Of a DNA stretch of 64,000 bases, positions 11,670 through 22,100 are shown in pieces. The stretch is from Hofstenia miamia. Lineage: Eukaryota > Xenacoelomorpha > Acoela > Hofsteniidae. A program made the position numbers and the translations under genes. The stretch covers positions 1,496,441 through 1,560,440 of the forward strand of contig CABFPE010000041.1 in NCBI GenBank assembly GCA_900660155.1, given 5' to 3'. The notes under the pieces are model-generated. The model had not been told where the DNA came from, did not search any database, and saw only the letters and a list, made by a program, of their open reading frames with translations. Position 1 is the first letter of the stretch; the number at the start of each line of letters is the position of its first letter.

Positions 11670-13419
11670 ATATTGCATTCATATATATATATATATTGCA
11701 TTCAAAATACCAAAAAGCTGTTAAACCCTTCCAATTTACTGAATTATAAGAGTTGACTGATAGTTTGCGAAAATTTGATTTCATTACATGTTATATTCTA
11801 GTAGTTTCTAGCACCTCACCACTTGATTTGTTAAGATATGGTATTTATTGGATTGAAAATGCGGTCATTAGTAGTATGCTGTTAATGTTACATTGAATGA
11901 ATTCTTTGAAATTGTGATATTTTTTCACTTAATATTTCAAGAAAATTTTAGATGCGACTAGAAATTGAACTTTTAAAAACACAGAGTGATCAACAAAGAA
12001 CCCTGCCTACATTGAAAACTAAACGCGGCTTGGATGATATCACCGGGGAAGTTCTGGATGATTTTTTCATCATTTCATCCGATAGCAAGTTTAATGATGT
12101 CCACCCTCCTGTAAGGAATATTTATTTGATCTAATTTTAGCAAAGGCTTTATTTAAAGTTCCATAGACTTGAATTGCATATAGTCGACTTGATGTTAGCT
12201 TATTTTTTGAAAACTACAAAATGCTCTTTTCAATTCACAACAAAGAGAATTGTGACACAATTATCGGATGTAATAATGAATAACTTGTGATTATTTTGAA
12301 GCTCTCTCTTCTTGGTTGTGATTCTTCCTCTCATCTCCAGTTATCTCACTAACAGATCTCAATCTGTCCGAATTGATTCTATTCTTTCTGATGATCTTCT
12401 GGTGACCTCTGGGGTTCTCAAGAATCAGTTCTTGGTCCACTTCTGTTCTTAATTTTCATCAATGACTTCAACCATCACTGCTTTCAACTCTACATGCATG
12501 CTATATGCAAATGACACACGCACATTTTCTTCTGACCTCGAAAGTATTCGAACCAGTCTGCACTTTTATGGTCAACTTCCAATGGTCTTCCTTTTAACAC
12601 ATTAAAATCTGAAGGGCTCTTATTCTCTTCCTCTAAAAACCATTGATTTCTTTTTAATTGATGTCATTGTTCATTTCAGACCTTATGTTCGTGTTCCTGG
12701 TATTTTGATTTCCAGTTCTCTTTCCTGGTCTATACATATTTCTCACAAAGCTAAAATCTTCTCTTCTATCTTTTATTTTCTCAAATCCACTATGCCCAGT
12801 TCTTTTAACTCCTCCACCTTCAAGTCATATTGTCTTAGCGCATTTTGTTATGGATCTCAGTGTTGGTATCTCAACTCTTCTTTATCAACTGAAATTGATC
12901 GCCTTTTACATTGGGCTCTTCGCTGGATCTAATCTTCAAATAAACCTTTCCTTCATCTTCATCTCCTTTTAAAAGCCAGGCTTTTGCCTATCTCACTGTA
13001 TCTCAAATTCTTTGACCTGATCTTTCTCAATAAACTGCTACTCAGCTTCTATGATTTCGATGTTTTTGATTTCCTAAAATTCTCTTCACGATCCTCTTCT
13101 AAAGTTTGTTTTCTTTTACCTCGAATTCACAAAGCTACCTGTGCCAATAACTTTTTCTATCTTGTAATTTCATAATTTCTAATCTTGAAATCAATTTGTG
13201 GTCGCCTGCTAATCTTTTTAAACAACGCATCCTCCAGTTTCTTCTGTCTGTTATTTCTGAATTCGGCTTTTTATCTAAATGCAACTCATTTACTTTCTGC
13301 AATTGCTCCTCTTGTCCTCTTTGCATTTAGTTTTCACTGTTTTTCCCTTGGCGATTTTTTTGTTTGTAAATGTTTTTTATTTTTGTATACAGCATTAATT
13401 TCGGTTAAATGCATTATTA

Positions 13420-13475
<56 letters not shown>

Positions 13476-16400
13476 ATCTTGAAACCTATTTTCTCCTCTT
13501 GACTCAATTTTGCATCGAGTTTTGAAGTGAACTATTTTTCCACCAACTTTGAATTTTTTGTTGAATTATCTTTGCTCTCCAGAAATCCCAAATTTCTGAC
13601 TTTCATTTTATATTTTGTGTTTAGACCAAAAGAGATGGCCACCCGCCGGCATCTCTAATACCCCCGGATGCTCTGTACCGGATTCCTCCTCGATCGCCTA
13701 TTCAAAACTCCCCGGACTATGCCTCAGTTGATGTCCTTGGTGCTGATAACAAACTGGAAGTTGTATCTCAGTCGCTCTACACGGAACATTCAGCACCCCT
13801 ACGCTCTTGTCAGTTTTCGTCCTCAGGCATACAGGTGTTTTCATCTTCAGTCTTTATGATTCTATTCTACTATTCAATAAAAAAATTACGTTTAATATTT
13901 TATAAATCTGCGATATTTCAAGTATTTGTAAAACATGTATTCAAAATTTAAATGAATCTAAGTCTAAAATATGTACCTGCTTGTTTTACGAGTTGTGAGT
14001 TATCTCTTTAAGTATGCATGCCCATAGTTGACCAATCGTTCTATATTTTTAACAAATGTTTTCAAAGTGAAGGTTTTAAAAATATATCTAGAAGACTAAC
14101 AGTTGATCACAAGAATGTGAATTATACATAGATAAAATACATTTGGACTAAATGAAGCTTCTTTTGAATAGGTTCTGCTATTTTTATTCAATTTAGGATT
14201 CTGCTGGAATTTTAATGGTACACGTCATATTACGACTTCTCATTAAATATGGGCAATGTGGTATAAAAAATATTAATTGAATTCTGAAATTCCTGGATTC
14301 CACTTGTTCAAATGTGTTCCCAGTACCCTGTCACTGTTCCCAAAAAATCCTCTAGGACTAGATTGTCCCATAGAATCCTAGTAAAACTCTGCATTGCAAT
14401 TTATTGTTTTAACATATTTGATGTGGATGTGCAATAGGAATGTATTAGAATTTGTTAATTCATTTAGTTATTAATGAGTTTTAGGTAGCAAGTTGTGATA
14501 AAGCGGGCGTTGTAAAGGTTTGGAATTCTACCAACTTCTGCACCCAAATGTCACTGTTTTCCGAATACCCACTTCTTTGTTGCGACTGGGTATCACGTCA
14601 AGAGAACCTGCTACTTGTTGGCAATAGTAAATGCAGTATTAGGTTGAACGATGTAGAAAAAGAGAAAAGCGTATATGAGCTGAAAACGCCGACTGCTTAC
14701 CCTCAGGTATTGCCAATTTGTTTTTTACACATCTATTTAGTTCTAAAGTTGTAGAATAAATATATACATACATTTTTATTATTTTTATCACCTTTTCATT
14801 GAAACAAATTGATTTTGCTAATAGTCAAAATATGCGAAATTTATTGGTATTTTGGTAAGGGGTAAATTTGGACTAAAATGCTTTTATCACTATCATTTTG
14901 AATTGCATGGATAATACATTATTTTGGTGTATTTTATTACGTGATTGTTTACAACGAGGGATATCCCATACGATATTTCAAAAACTACTCTATTGATGCA
15001 TAAGTATTGTATTTAATAGTTAAGAAATGCATGTAGAATATATTAGTATGCAAATCCTTGTTCAATGATTTTATACAATGTCTAGTGTTTTGATATTAGC
15101 AGCATTTAAAAAGTAGGGGAGATGGGGACAAGTAGGCCATATTAAAAAGTAGATTTATTGCAACCGATTAAGTTTACACCAACTCGGTGGAGGCTTTTTT
15201 TCACTTTTAAAAACCACATACATACCCTTATAAAGTCAATTCTATTCATCACCAATCAGCGAAACTTTGCCGGACTATAGTTTACATATTACTGAATACT
15301 AAAAGAAGAAAAAAATTACAATTCTCGTGCTCTGACGTCAGGAAATTGACTGCAATGCCCAATAATTTGAAAAATGTGTTCTACGAACTCAGCACATTCA
15401 AAAAAAAATTATTCGATGTCCTCCTGGCCTCACGTCCTGAAGCGAATTTATCTATGAATACAGCTTTTTAAGAATAATATATGTATAACTAATAAAGTAA
15501 TGAAAGTATGGTTTTTATTTTTAGACATTTGTCTTGCAAACAATTTTAGGAAATTTAAAAAAATATCAGGGTTGAATCTTTCAAATTAGAGATGTAACCT
15601 TATTTCTAAAGGCGAGCTTCCTCAAATTGTTGTTTCCTACCATGAGGAAACCGGTTGACCTTTTAGATAATTACTGATTTTGAAATTATACTGTATTAAG
15701 TATTGCATGCTTTTTAAAAAAACTATGGGTAAATAGGCCATTTATTCCAGACATTTTGTAGCATACTTCCGTGGCATCTTCTTCTTTTTGTCATCATCAG
15801 TTTTTTTATTCAAATCTTTCGATTTTCCTTCTTTCTTCGCATGCTTTCTTTGTCAGCACCAATGTTCTCTTGTTCTCTTCCTACCATTTGATTTTGGCTT
15901 ATCATTTTTCGCAAATGTGAAATTTTGCTAGGCAGTTCGAAAATTTGTTCCAGTTTTGAAAAATGTGAAGTATTTGGAGTCGTTCTGATCACATTACTTT
16001 TCGAATCACTGTCTTGATTCCGCATCGTAACTTCGTTAACTTGATATTTGACCCGGGAAGATCTTCTAGTGAAGACTTGAACATCCTGGACAGCAGCTGT
16101 TTCAACAAAGTCGAAAGCTAAGCGTCTAAATGTTTTCTTAGACATTTCATGTAACACCTTTGGCAAGCTTAATTCTTCTTGAAGAGGGGTAAAAGTCTTT
16201 TTTTCGTTGCTTCACAGCAGTGACTGTGTGCGATTTCAATCTGTTTTCCACTGTTCTCCTGGGAATTCATTCATAGCTTTCAACACCAACATTTTACCAC
16301 TATGAACACGCCACATAGCTTCTTGATGTACTTCAGGATTCCTACGACCCTTCGTTATTTTTTATATTTCCGAACCATCTAAAGTATGCATAAACTACTT

Positions 16401-18547
16401 TTAAATAATCACTGATATCTAAATATAATTTCATAATAGACTTTTCTTTGGAAATAATCTCTTTCTTTGTTAAATTGATGTTATTCGGAACTATATTTAA
16501 AACGAATAACATTACAAATGATAAAGCAAATGAAATTTAAATTTCTCAGAATATTATCTCATCAGAGTTTTTGTTAACTTTTTGAACACATATGTGATTG
16601 AATTAAACAGATTCGCTCTTTACAAGTAATTTTTAGCATTATTTTGTTTAATATCATCTTCAACGAAACAATGATTACCAGCAATTCAATCTAAACATGG
16701 AGCCGGTGTTGTCAATAAGTGTACAGAAAGTTGTCAGCTAAATTTTCGAAACACTGATGATTTTATCACTATGTCAAAGTGTTTGTAATTCTAGTTTTTT
16801 AATTCTTTAAATTCCTCGACATTTTTATCACCGATACTACTGTGGAATGTTTGCATTACATATGCTACTCGTTTTGTACTTAACAATTTTTAGTTATCAT
16901 TCAGAAGCAGTTGAGATTTATATATTCTGTTGCATATTAGTTGACTATCTTTGTACTTAGGTCGCATCCATTTGCGTTAATCCTGTGGGAAACCGGTTTG
17001 TGAGCTCAGCTTACAGTGCCAGTGCTTCCGGCGGATCCCTCTTGAGTTTGTGGAATCTTCAAAATGGTAAAGTAGAGAAAGACCTGCCGATCGGCAATGG
17101 ACTGGTCACTTCTCTCTCGTTCAATCATAATGGCTCGCTCTTGGCCACTGGCTGTCAGGATGGCACAATCACAATCTTTGATTTGAAGAAGGGTGAAAGT
17201 TTGTTAAACTGGTTGGCAGTTCAAAGCAAAGGTTTTATTAATTTATTTGACTAATCAATCGTATTTGCATGTATAGGTAGCTGTTGCTTAACCGATTGGG
17301 CTTTGATACCAGTGTATTAAAAGTTTGTGTATCATACCAATGCGACCCTTAATAGTGGTCCTGCAATCGTGCATGCTATTTGATGAAACTGAGCTTTAAT
17401 TAATTGCTAGTTTCCTCTTTTTTCCCATCGTCTTTCTTCGAATATGTAAAATTCATGCTTGTGATCAAGCAAACGTTCAACTACCAAGTTCATATGACTG
17501 GAATCTGCCTACCCATTAAAAGGAACGAACAATATTTTTATTTGTTTTCAAACTAAATATTTGAATATTCATTACTATTTGATAAATGATTTCCCTCCAA
17601 TATTCATGGTAAATTGCCCAAGAACTTTAATTCAGTTATGCTTGGGTTTTTGCTTTCTTACAGACTTCCATATATTGATAATGGTGATTGTCTTTTATAA
17701 TTTAAGGCATATAATGTCAATTGAGCCAAGCCCCAGTGGGCGTCGGCACGTGCTGGTCGAAACATATTAGTGTGAGTGCGTACTGAGGTGCCAATAATAG
17801 TTTTTTCACATGTTAATGCTGTTTATGGTTTTATGATTTTATACTAAGTGACGCAAAAATTAGCCTTGAATTTCTTTGCAACACAAACCAACAATTACCT
17901 CAATGCGGTAATAAGAAATTAAATAATTGTTTACAAAATTTAAACTACGTCACGATATATGACAATAAATAAATAATTAATAAAAACGCAACTGTGGTAA
18001 TGCCGAAATCTTTGCAACTAATTTATTGAACATATAGTTCAATGGAGATCTTTTTTTGAATTCTTAGCGTTAGAAGTAATCACTAATAATATTCGAAAAT
18101 TTTCAATCCTTTACAAATTCTCATTTACATGTTTTAGGGCAATCAAATGTAAAAGCCATTCGTTTCAGTTTCGATGAAAAGTCACTAATATCACTAGACG
18201 GTTTGGGAAACTTGAAGCGTTGGTCGCTTCATAAGAAGAAAGAGAACACTAATGTTCTTCTCCCTCAGAATGATGAAGTTCCCTTCGATTTCATGTTGGG
18301 ATCACAAGGAAGATGCCTTCTCGTTGCCAGGCCTTCTAGCACAGATTTATATAGATTCAACTCTGCTCTAAGTTCGTGCTCTGATGAAGAGTTATCACTA
18401 AGACATTCGGTTACCTATAGCAATTCCAAGTCTAAAGGTGTATGCTTTGATTGGACCAATTGCACTGTGGGCTCTACTCTCACATTTCTTTCGGGAACAG
18501 ACGATAGTCAGATTATAGTCACATACATGCAATCATCTCGAAAATAA
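9135..18547 (+). CDS. WDR91: WD repeat-containing protein 91
   Basis: Seven coding exons: 9135-9437, 9651-9890, 11952-12110, 13625-13834, 14485-14706, 16961-17231 and 18138-18547. All junctions are GT-AG and in phase (0 except phase 1 after exon 6), giving about 604 residues. Exons 1-2 match the WDR91 N-terminal region (MVREYLLYRGF, LFRFYLV-like LSLYRYYLV, then QQEWKDWFSIPYI and SRPWQDTFLVSLHNFL). Exon 3 starts with a short helical stretch like the WDR91 coiled coil. Exons 4-7 form the WD40 propeller (SAPLRSCQFSSSG, VWNSTNF, TSLSFNHNGSLLATGCQDG). Known role: a Rab7 effector on endosomes that restrains PI3P formation and supports early-to-late endosome conversion. It is shorter than human WDR91 (747 residues), mainly in the linker between coiled coil and propeller; a missed in-frame exon is possible. 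Introns 2, 3 and 5 contain mobile DNA. Confidence 0.9.
10137..10405. repeat. (TA)n microsatellite with assembly gap
   Basis: Alternating TA on both sides of 193 Ns (10165-10357). The gap sits inside the microsatellite, so its true length is unknown. It borders the left end of the inverted-repeat element in WDR91 intron 2. Confidence 0.9.
10403..11690. mobile_element. Large MITE-like element with repeated CCCGCTTTGTAC ends
   Basis: Lies in WDR91 intron 2 between two (TA)n tracts. TATAGTTCCCGC at 10403-10414 is exactly complementary to GCGGGAACTATA at 11589-11600. Each end carries several subterminal copies of a CCCGYTTTGTAC motif: inverted copies near 10628 and 10655 at the left, and three imperfect roughly 33-bp repeats with GTACAAARCGGG near 11550, 11582 and 11612 at the right. 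The interior has no coding frame; it includes a moderately GC-rich block (10970-11200). Probably a non-autonomous DNA transposon. The superfamily is not known to me, and the right end inside the TA tract is approximate. Confidence 0.6.
12300..13475 (+). mobile_element. Degenerate LINE fragment ending in (ATT)n
   Basis: In WDR91 intron 3, same strand as the gene. The remnant RT has a decayed catalytic box (CMLYANDTRTF, about 12495-12530), then a thumb region (ISSSLSWSIHISHKAK, SSTFKSYCLSAFCYGSQCW, about 12700-12900) and a C-terminal portion reaching about 13390. It ends in a TTA/ATT microsatellite (about 13420-13475), a typical LINE tail. Multiple stops and frame changes show it is an old copy. 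APE and N-terminal RT regions are missing, so it was 5' truncated on insertion. Confidence 0.7.
13835..14484. other. WDR91 intron 4, nothing recognised
   Basis: Plain AT-rich intron. A patch at 14318-14390 (GTTCCCAGTACCCTGTC..GGACTAGATTGTCCC) resembles, in inverse orientation, the GGGAC-rich patch at 60690-60800. Confidence 0.4.
15112..16380 (-). mobile_element. Pogo-like transposon, internal deletion derivative
   Basis: Minus strand in WDR91 intron 5. The start codon at 16377-16375 opens MVRKYKK, a typical pogo/Tigger start. A helix-turn-helix-like stretch follows (EAMWRVHSGKMLVLKAMNEF, about 16330-16230), then FTPLQEELSLPKVLHEMS and FDFVETAAVQDVQVF, the usual CENP-B/psq-type DNA-binding region; frames change between these parts. 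The catalytic DDE domain is absent: the frame runs straight into a basic C-terminal tail (to 15810). Sequence at 15112-15139 (AGTAGGGGAGATGGGGACAAGTAGG) looks like a terminal repeat. I did not find the matching right terminus. Assignment rests on motif memory. Confidence 0.5.
16381..16960. other. Rest of WDR91 intron 5
   Basis: AT-rich intron with no recognised feature before the acceptor at 16959-16960. Confidence 0.4.
17232..18137. other. WDR91 intron 6
   Basis: Open frames here are short and non-conserved. A small GC-richer stretch (17725-17765, CCCCAGTGGGCGTCGGCACG) stands out, but I cannot assign it. Confidence 0.4.
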
Positions 18548-19186
18548 ATCATTATTTATGTATTGTATTGATCACAACTACAATTTTTAAATAAATTGAT
18601 TGGGCCATTCTTTTTCTAAGGCTTAAGATATACCTGCTTTTAATCTAGCGTTAAGGACTGGTTTTGAAATGTTGCTGCCAACTTAAAATTGTTATCAAGT
18701 AATTAAATGTCCAGTAATTACATGATGTTTACCTATAGTTGCTTTTAAATTTGTGTTTAAGACTTTCTACATTGGTTGGCGTAGTTGTGGTCAAATAATG
18801 CCTTAATTTATTTTAAATTTTATTATGCCTATGAATATTTTTCAATTGGTGCTACATTTTTTAGACACATTCCATTTAAATCAAAACCAAAATAACAAAT
18901 ATTAAATATTTAATATTTTTTTATTATTTTCAATTTATTTTCATCAGATTGCATTTTACTTAACTTTTATTTATTTTTCTATTTTTGTAACAAATCAAGA
19001 GAAAGAATTAGGATATACTTTTGTTTGTCATGGCGTGTTTTATGCAAAAAAACCAATAGGTTCTTCGCGAATTTTATAGAAGGAATCTTGTAACATATGA
19101 AAAATATCAAGAAAATCCGCTTTGTCTATCAAATTTCTGACATGTTTTGTTTTTTATAGTGTATAGGCATCTGGAATCTAACCACG
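18548..19186. promoter_or_regulatory. WDR91-SEH1 intergenic region with 3' splice site
   Basis: A 640-bp spacer. It holds the WDR91 3' UTR (AATAAA-like at 18543-18548 and AAATAAATTG near 18587). At its end is a strong acceptor: TGTTTTGTTTTTTATAG ending at 19159, 28 nt before the SEH1 ATG. This site serves either a 5' UTR intron or spliced-leader addition. No upstream non-coding exon is recognisable. Confidence 0.45.
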
Positions 19187-22100
19187 ATGCAGGATGACTA
19201 TGCAATCGGAGAGTATGAAACCAGGGTAAGCACCCACAAGGATCTAATCCATGATGTCGCATTTGATTGGCATGGGGAGCGTGTTGCTACCTGCTCTAGT
19301 GACCAAGATGTGCATGTATATAAAGTGAATTCTAATCGTTTGGAATTAACTCATTCTTTCCGTGCTCATAATGGATCTGTGTGGAAGGTAGTTTGGGCAC
19401 ATCCTGAGTTCGGAAGTGTTTTTGCCACTTGCTCGTTTGACAGAACTGCAAGCATATGGGAAGAGGTATATAATTTTTTCCAGTATGTAATTTATTCTTT
19501 TTCTGATTGTTCCACATCTTAAAAGGCTACTGTCTAGCTTAGAACTAGTTTGTTTTTTCTTCATCATTTAATGCTACATTTTTGCTCCAAAATCATACAT
19601 AAATCAATATCTTAGAATGTTTCTTGTGAAAATACCGCCCAAAATTTCTTGGCTATGCAATTTATATGAACTGGTCAACAAATTCTAACTTTTCATATAT
19701 ATAAGGGGCCGGTGGAGCTCTGGAGGCCAGGCAGTCCTGAGACTTGTTGGAAGAAGGTTGCATCTTTAGTTGACAGTAGAAGCAGTGTCACTGACATTAA
19801 GTTCGCACCTCATCATCTTGGACTGATGCTCGCCACTGTCTCAGTTGGCGGTTCACTTCGTGTCTACGAAGCAGCTGACATTACTAATCTCACATCTTGG
19901 ATTTCTGTTGAAATCTCCATTAAACTCCAACTTAGCTGCGTTGATTGGAGTAACATCCGGAGGTAAGTTTCCACATTTGTATCCTCAGTGTGTATGAATG
20001 CTTCTTTGGTTTTGAATGAATCATATTTTGTTAACTGAGTGCATAGCTGCCCTCTTGTGCAGAACAAGTTAAATTATGATATTTTACTACTGCTTCTACT
20101 AATTCTGTCTAGCATTGATATAAAATAATCAATATTATCATACTATTATTAATGACGGTTTTTTCTAAATTTTGTTATTTTCTATTTGCATTTTTATTTA
20201 AGGTTTTCAAAATCAACTTTTCATTCATCAAATATTTTAAAATTTTCATTCATTAATTTACCATTTCGTTTATTTTCATAAGAAATTTGTAATTACTCTT
20301 AAACTAAATCAACAATATTCCCACTTTTGGGACTGACTACTCTGAAATTTCCTTCTTAGTTTTAGAGGTAGTCCAACATTTTCACTTAGCTTTAGGCTTA
20401 TGAATTTCTCACTTGTTGGATAACTTTTTTATCTTAAAATGAAGCTGTTTTGCCGCAATTTGATAAAAAATACTGATTTCGGTAAAACGTATTTTTGGCA
20501 ATACCATAAATAGCCTTCAAAACTATTACCATTAGTTAAATGAGGATTTATCTGAAAAAGCTTGTACCCTGGTGCACTTCTACTTTGGGAAGTAAGTTTG
20601 GGAATTATTACTTTCCGAACAATCAGCACAAAAGTGACCCAGTATTTATTGCCCTTGTACTCCACTTTATAAAAATTGAGAAGATATTTATAAGTTTACC
20701 ATCTCAGTCTACTTCCAATCCTGTTGCTTTTATTGCTTTACAAAAACTTGATGACTTGTTTGAAGAGAATAAAGATTTTCACACCATTCTCAAAATACTG
20801 CAAGGCGAATTTATGGATCCGTTTAAGTGTTCCATCTACGTGTTTGCTTCAGCAGGCACATAATTAGATGTAGAAAGATTTCTATCAGTTATTAAACACG
20901 TCTTCTCTCCAAAGCTCAAAGTTCATTATTAAATGCTTTAAGTGTTTTCCCCAACGATTGCGTATAACTAACGGCCCTTGGTATTTCTTTTTTAATTTTT
21001 AAGCAGTTTTTCACGTCTTTGATAGCATTTTTTTGTCCGATTTTTCGCATTTTCGGCAGTTTTCCGGTTTTCAGCAGTCCATCTAAGAATTTAATGTACT
21101 CTAAAACGGACTTTTTTTCAAAAACGAAAGTTGAAAAATGTACTTGGACAGTTTTAAAAAATCCGAAAAAAATTTTCCCTGATAATGAATAATTGGAAAT
21201 GATCACTTGTTGGTTTGGTAATAAAGGGAATACGTGAATTTAAATGCATGCCTTGTTATGAATCGATATCTAAAAGCATTTTTAGTATTTGTGGATTAGG
21301 TATAAACCTTTAATCGCTGTCGGGTCAGATTTCACGGATTCCTCTCCTGAAAACCGAGTACATGTCGTTGAATATCGAGGTAGAAATTGGCATCGTTTGA
21401 AAGTACCTTTTATTAACATCCGAGATCCCGTCTATGATATCAAATTTCAACCAGCACAGGGAAGGTCTGCACACCTAGTTGCTATTGCTACAAAGGTAAG
21501 CATACTTCTACATAAACTTTTTCAGTTTATAAATATATTGATTATGTTGTTTGTCACACTGCATCGCAAAAATGATCTCAATATCTATTCTATAGATGTG
21601 ATTTTTGCTTTATTGTCATATACTTTAGTGTTTCCATAATGTCAGCCATTTGGCTTGGCAGTATACGATGTATCAAGCACATTAACTCTGAAAAAAAAAC
21701 ATAAGTTGTCAGTTTGCTTGATTAGAGGTATGTATCTAACTCCGGGTCTTCATCAGAGGAGTAACGATTTCTGTATCCATTAATTTTACAATTTGTAAGA
21801 ATTTTTAACAATTTTGGTTGTTACCCCTATTCGGTTGTAGGATTTCCTCCTCCCCTATCAAACTTTTATTATTGCTCAAAAGTGTTTGGAGCTTTCTTAA
21901 TGAGACTTGGTGACTTTTACTAATTTTTCTTGGTGATTATAACCCCTAATAAAATTTTTTTAAATAGGGCATTTTAAGCAAGGTTTTGTTTTTCCACCAG
22001 TTAAAAATAAATTATAATGATTTCCATCATTTCCAACTACTAAAGCCAATAGTTAATATATTTTAAAAAATCCCTAATTTTGAAATTCGATGAAGTCAAC

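Noticed and set aside
13135-13326. Minus-strand frame in WDR91 intron 3
   Set aside because: Antisense to the LINE fragment; no homology recognised.
19332-19567. Minus-strand frames over SEH1 exon 1
   Set aside because: Shadows of the conserved WD40 exon on the other strand.
20916-21206. Minus-strand 96-residue lysine-rich frame in SEH1 intron 2
   Set aside because: No recognisable domain, and it overlaps the possible hAT remnant in the opposite sense.
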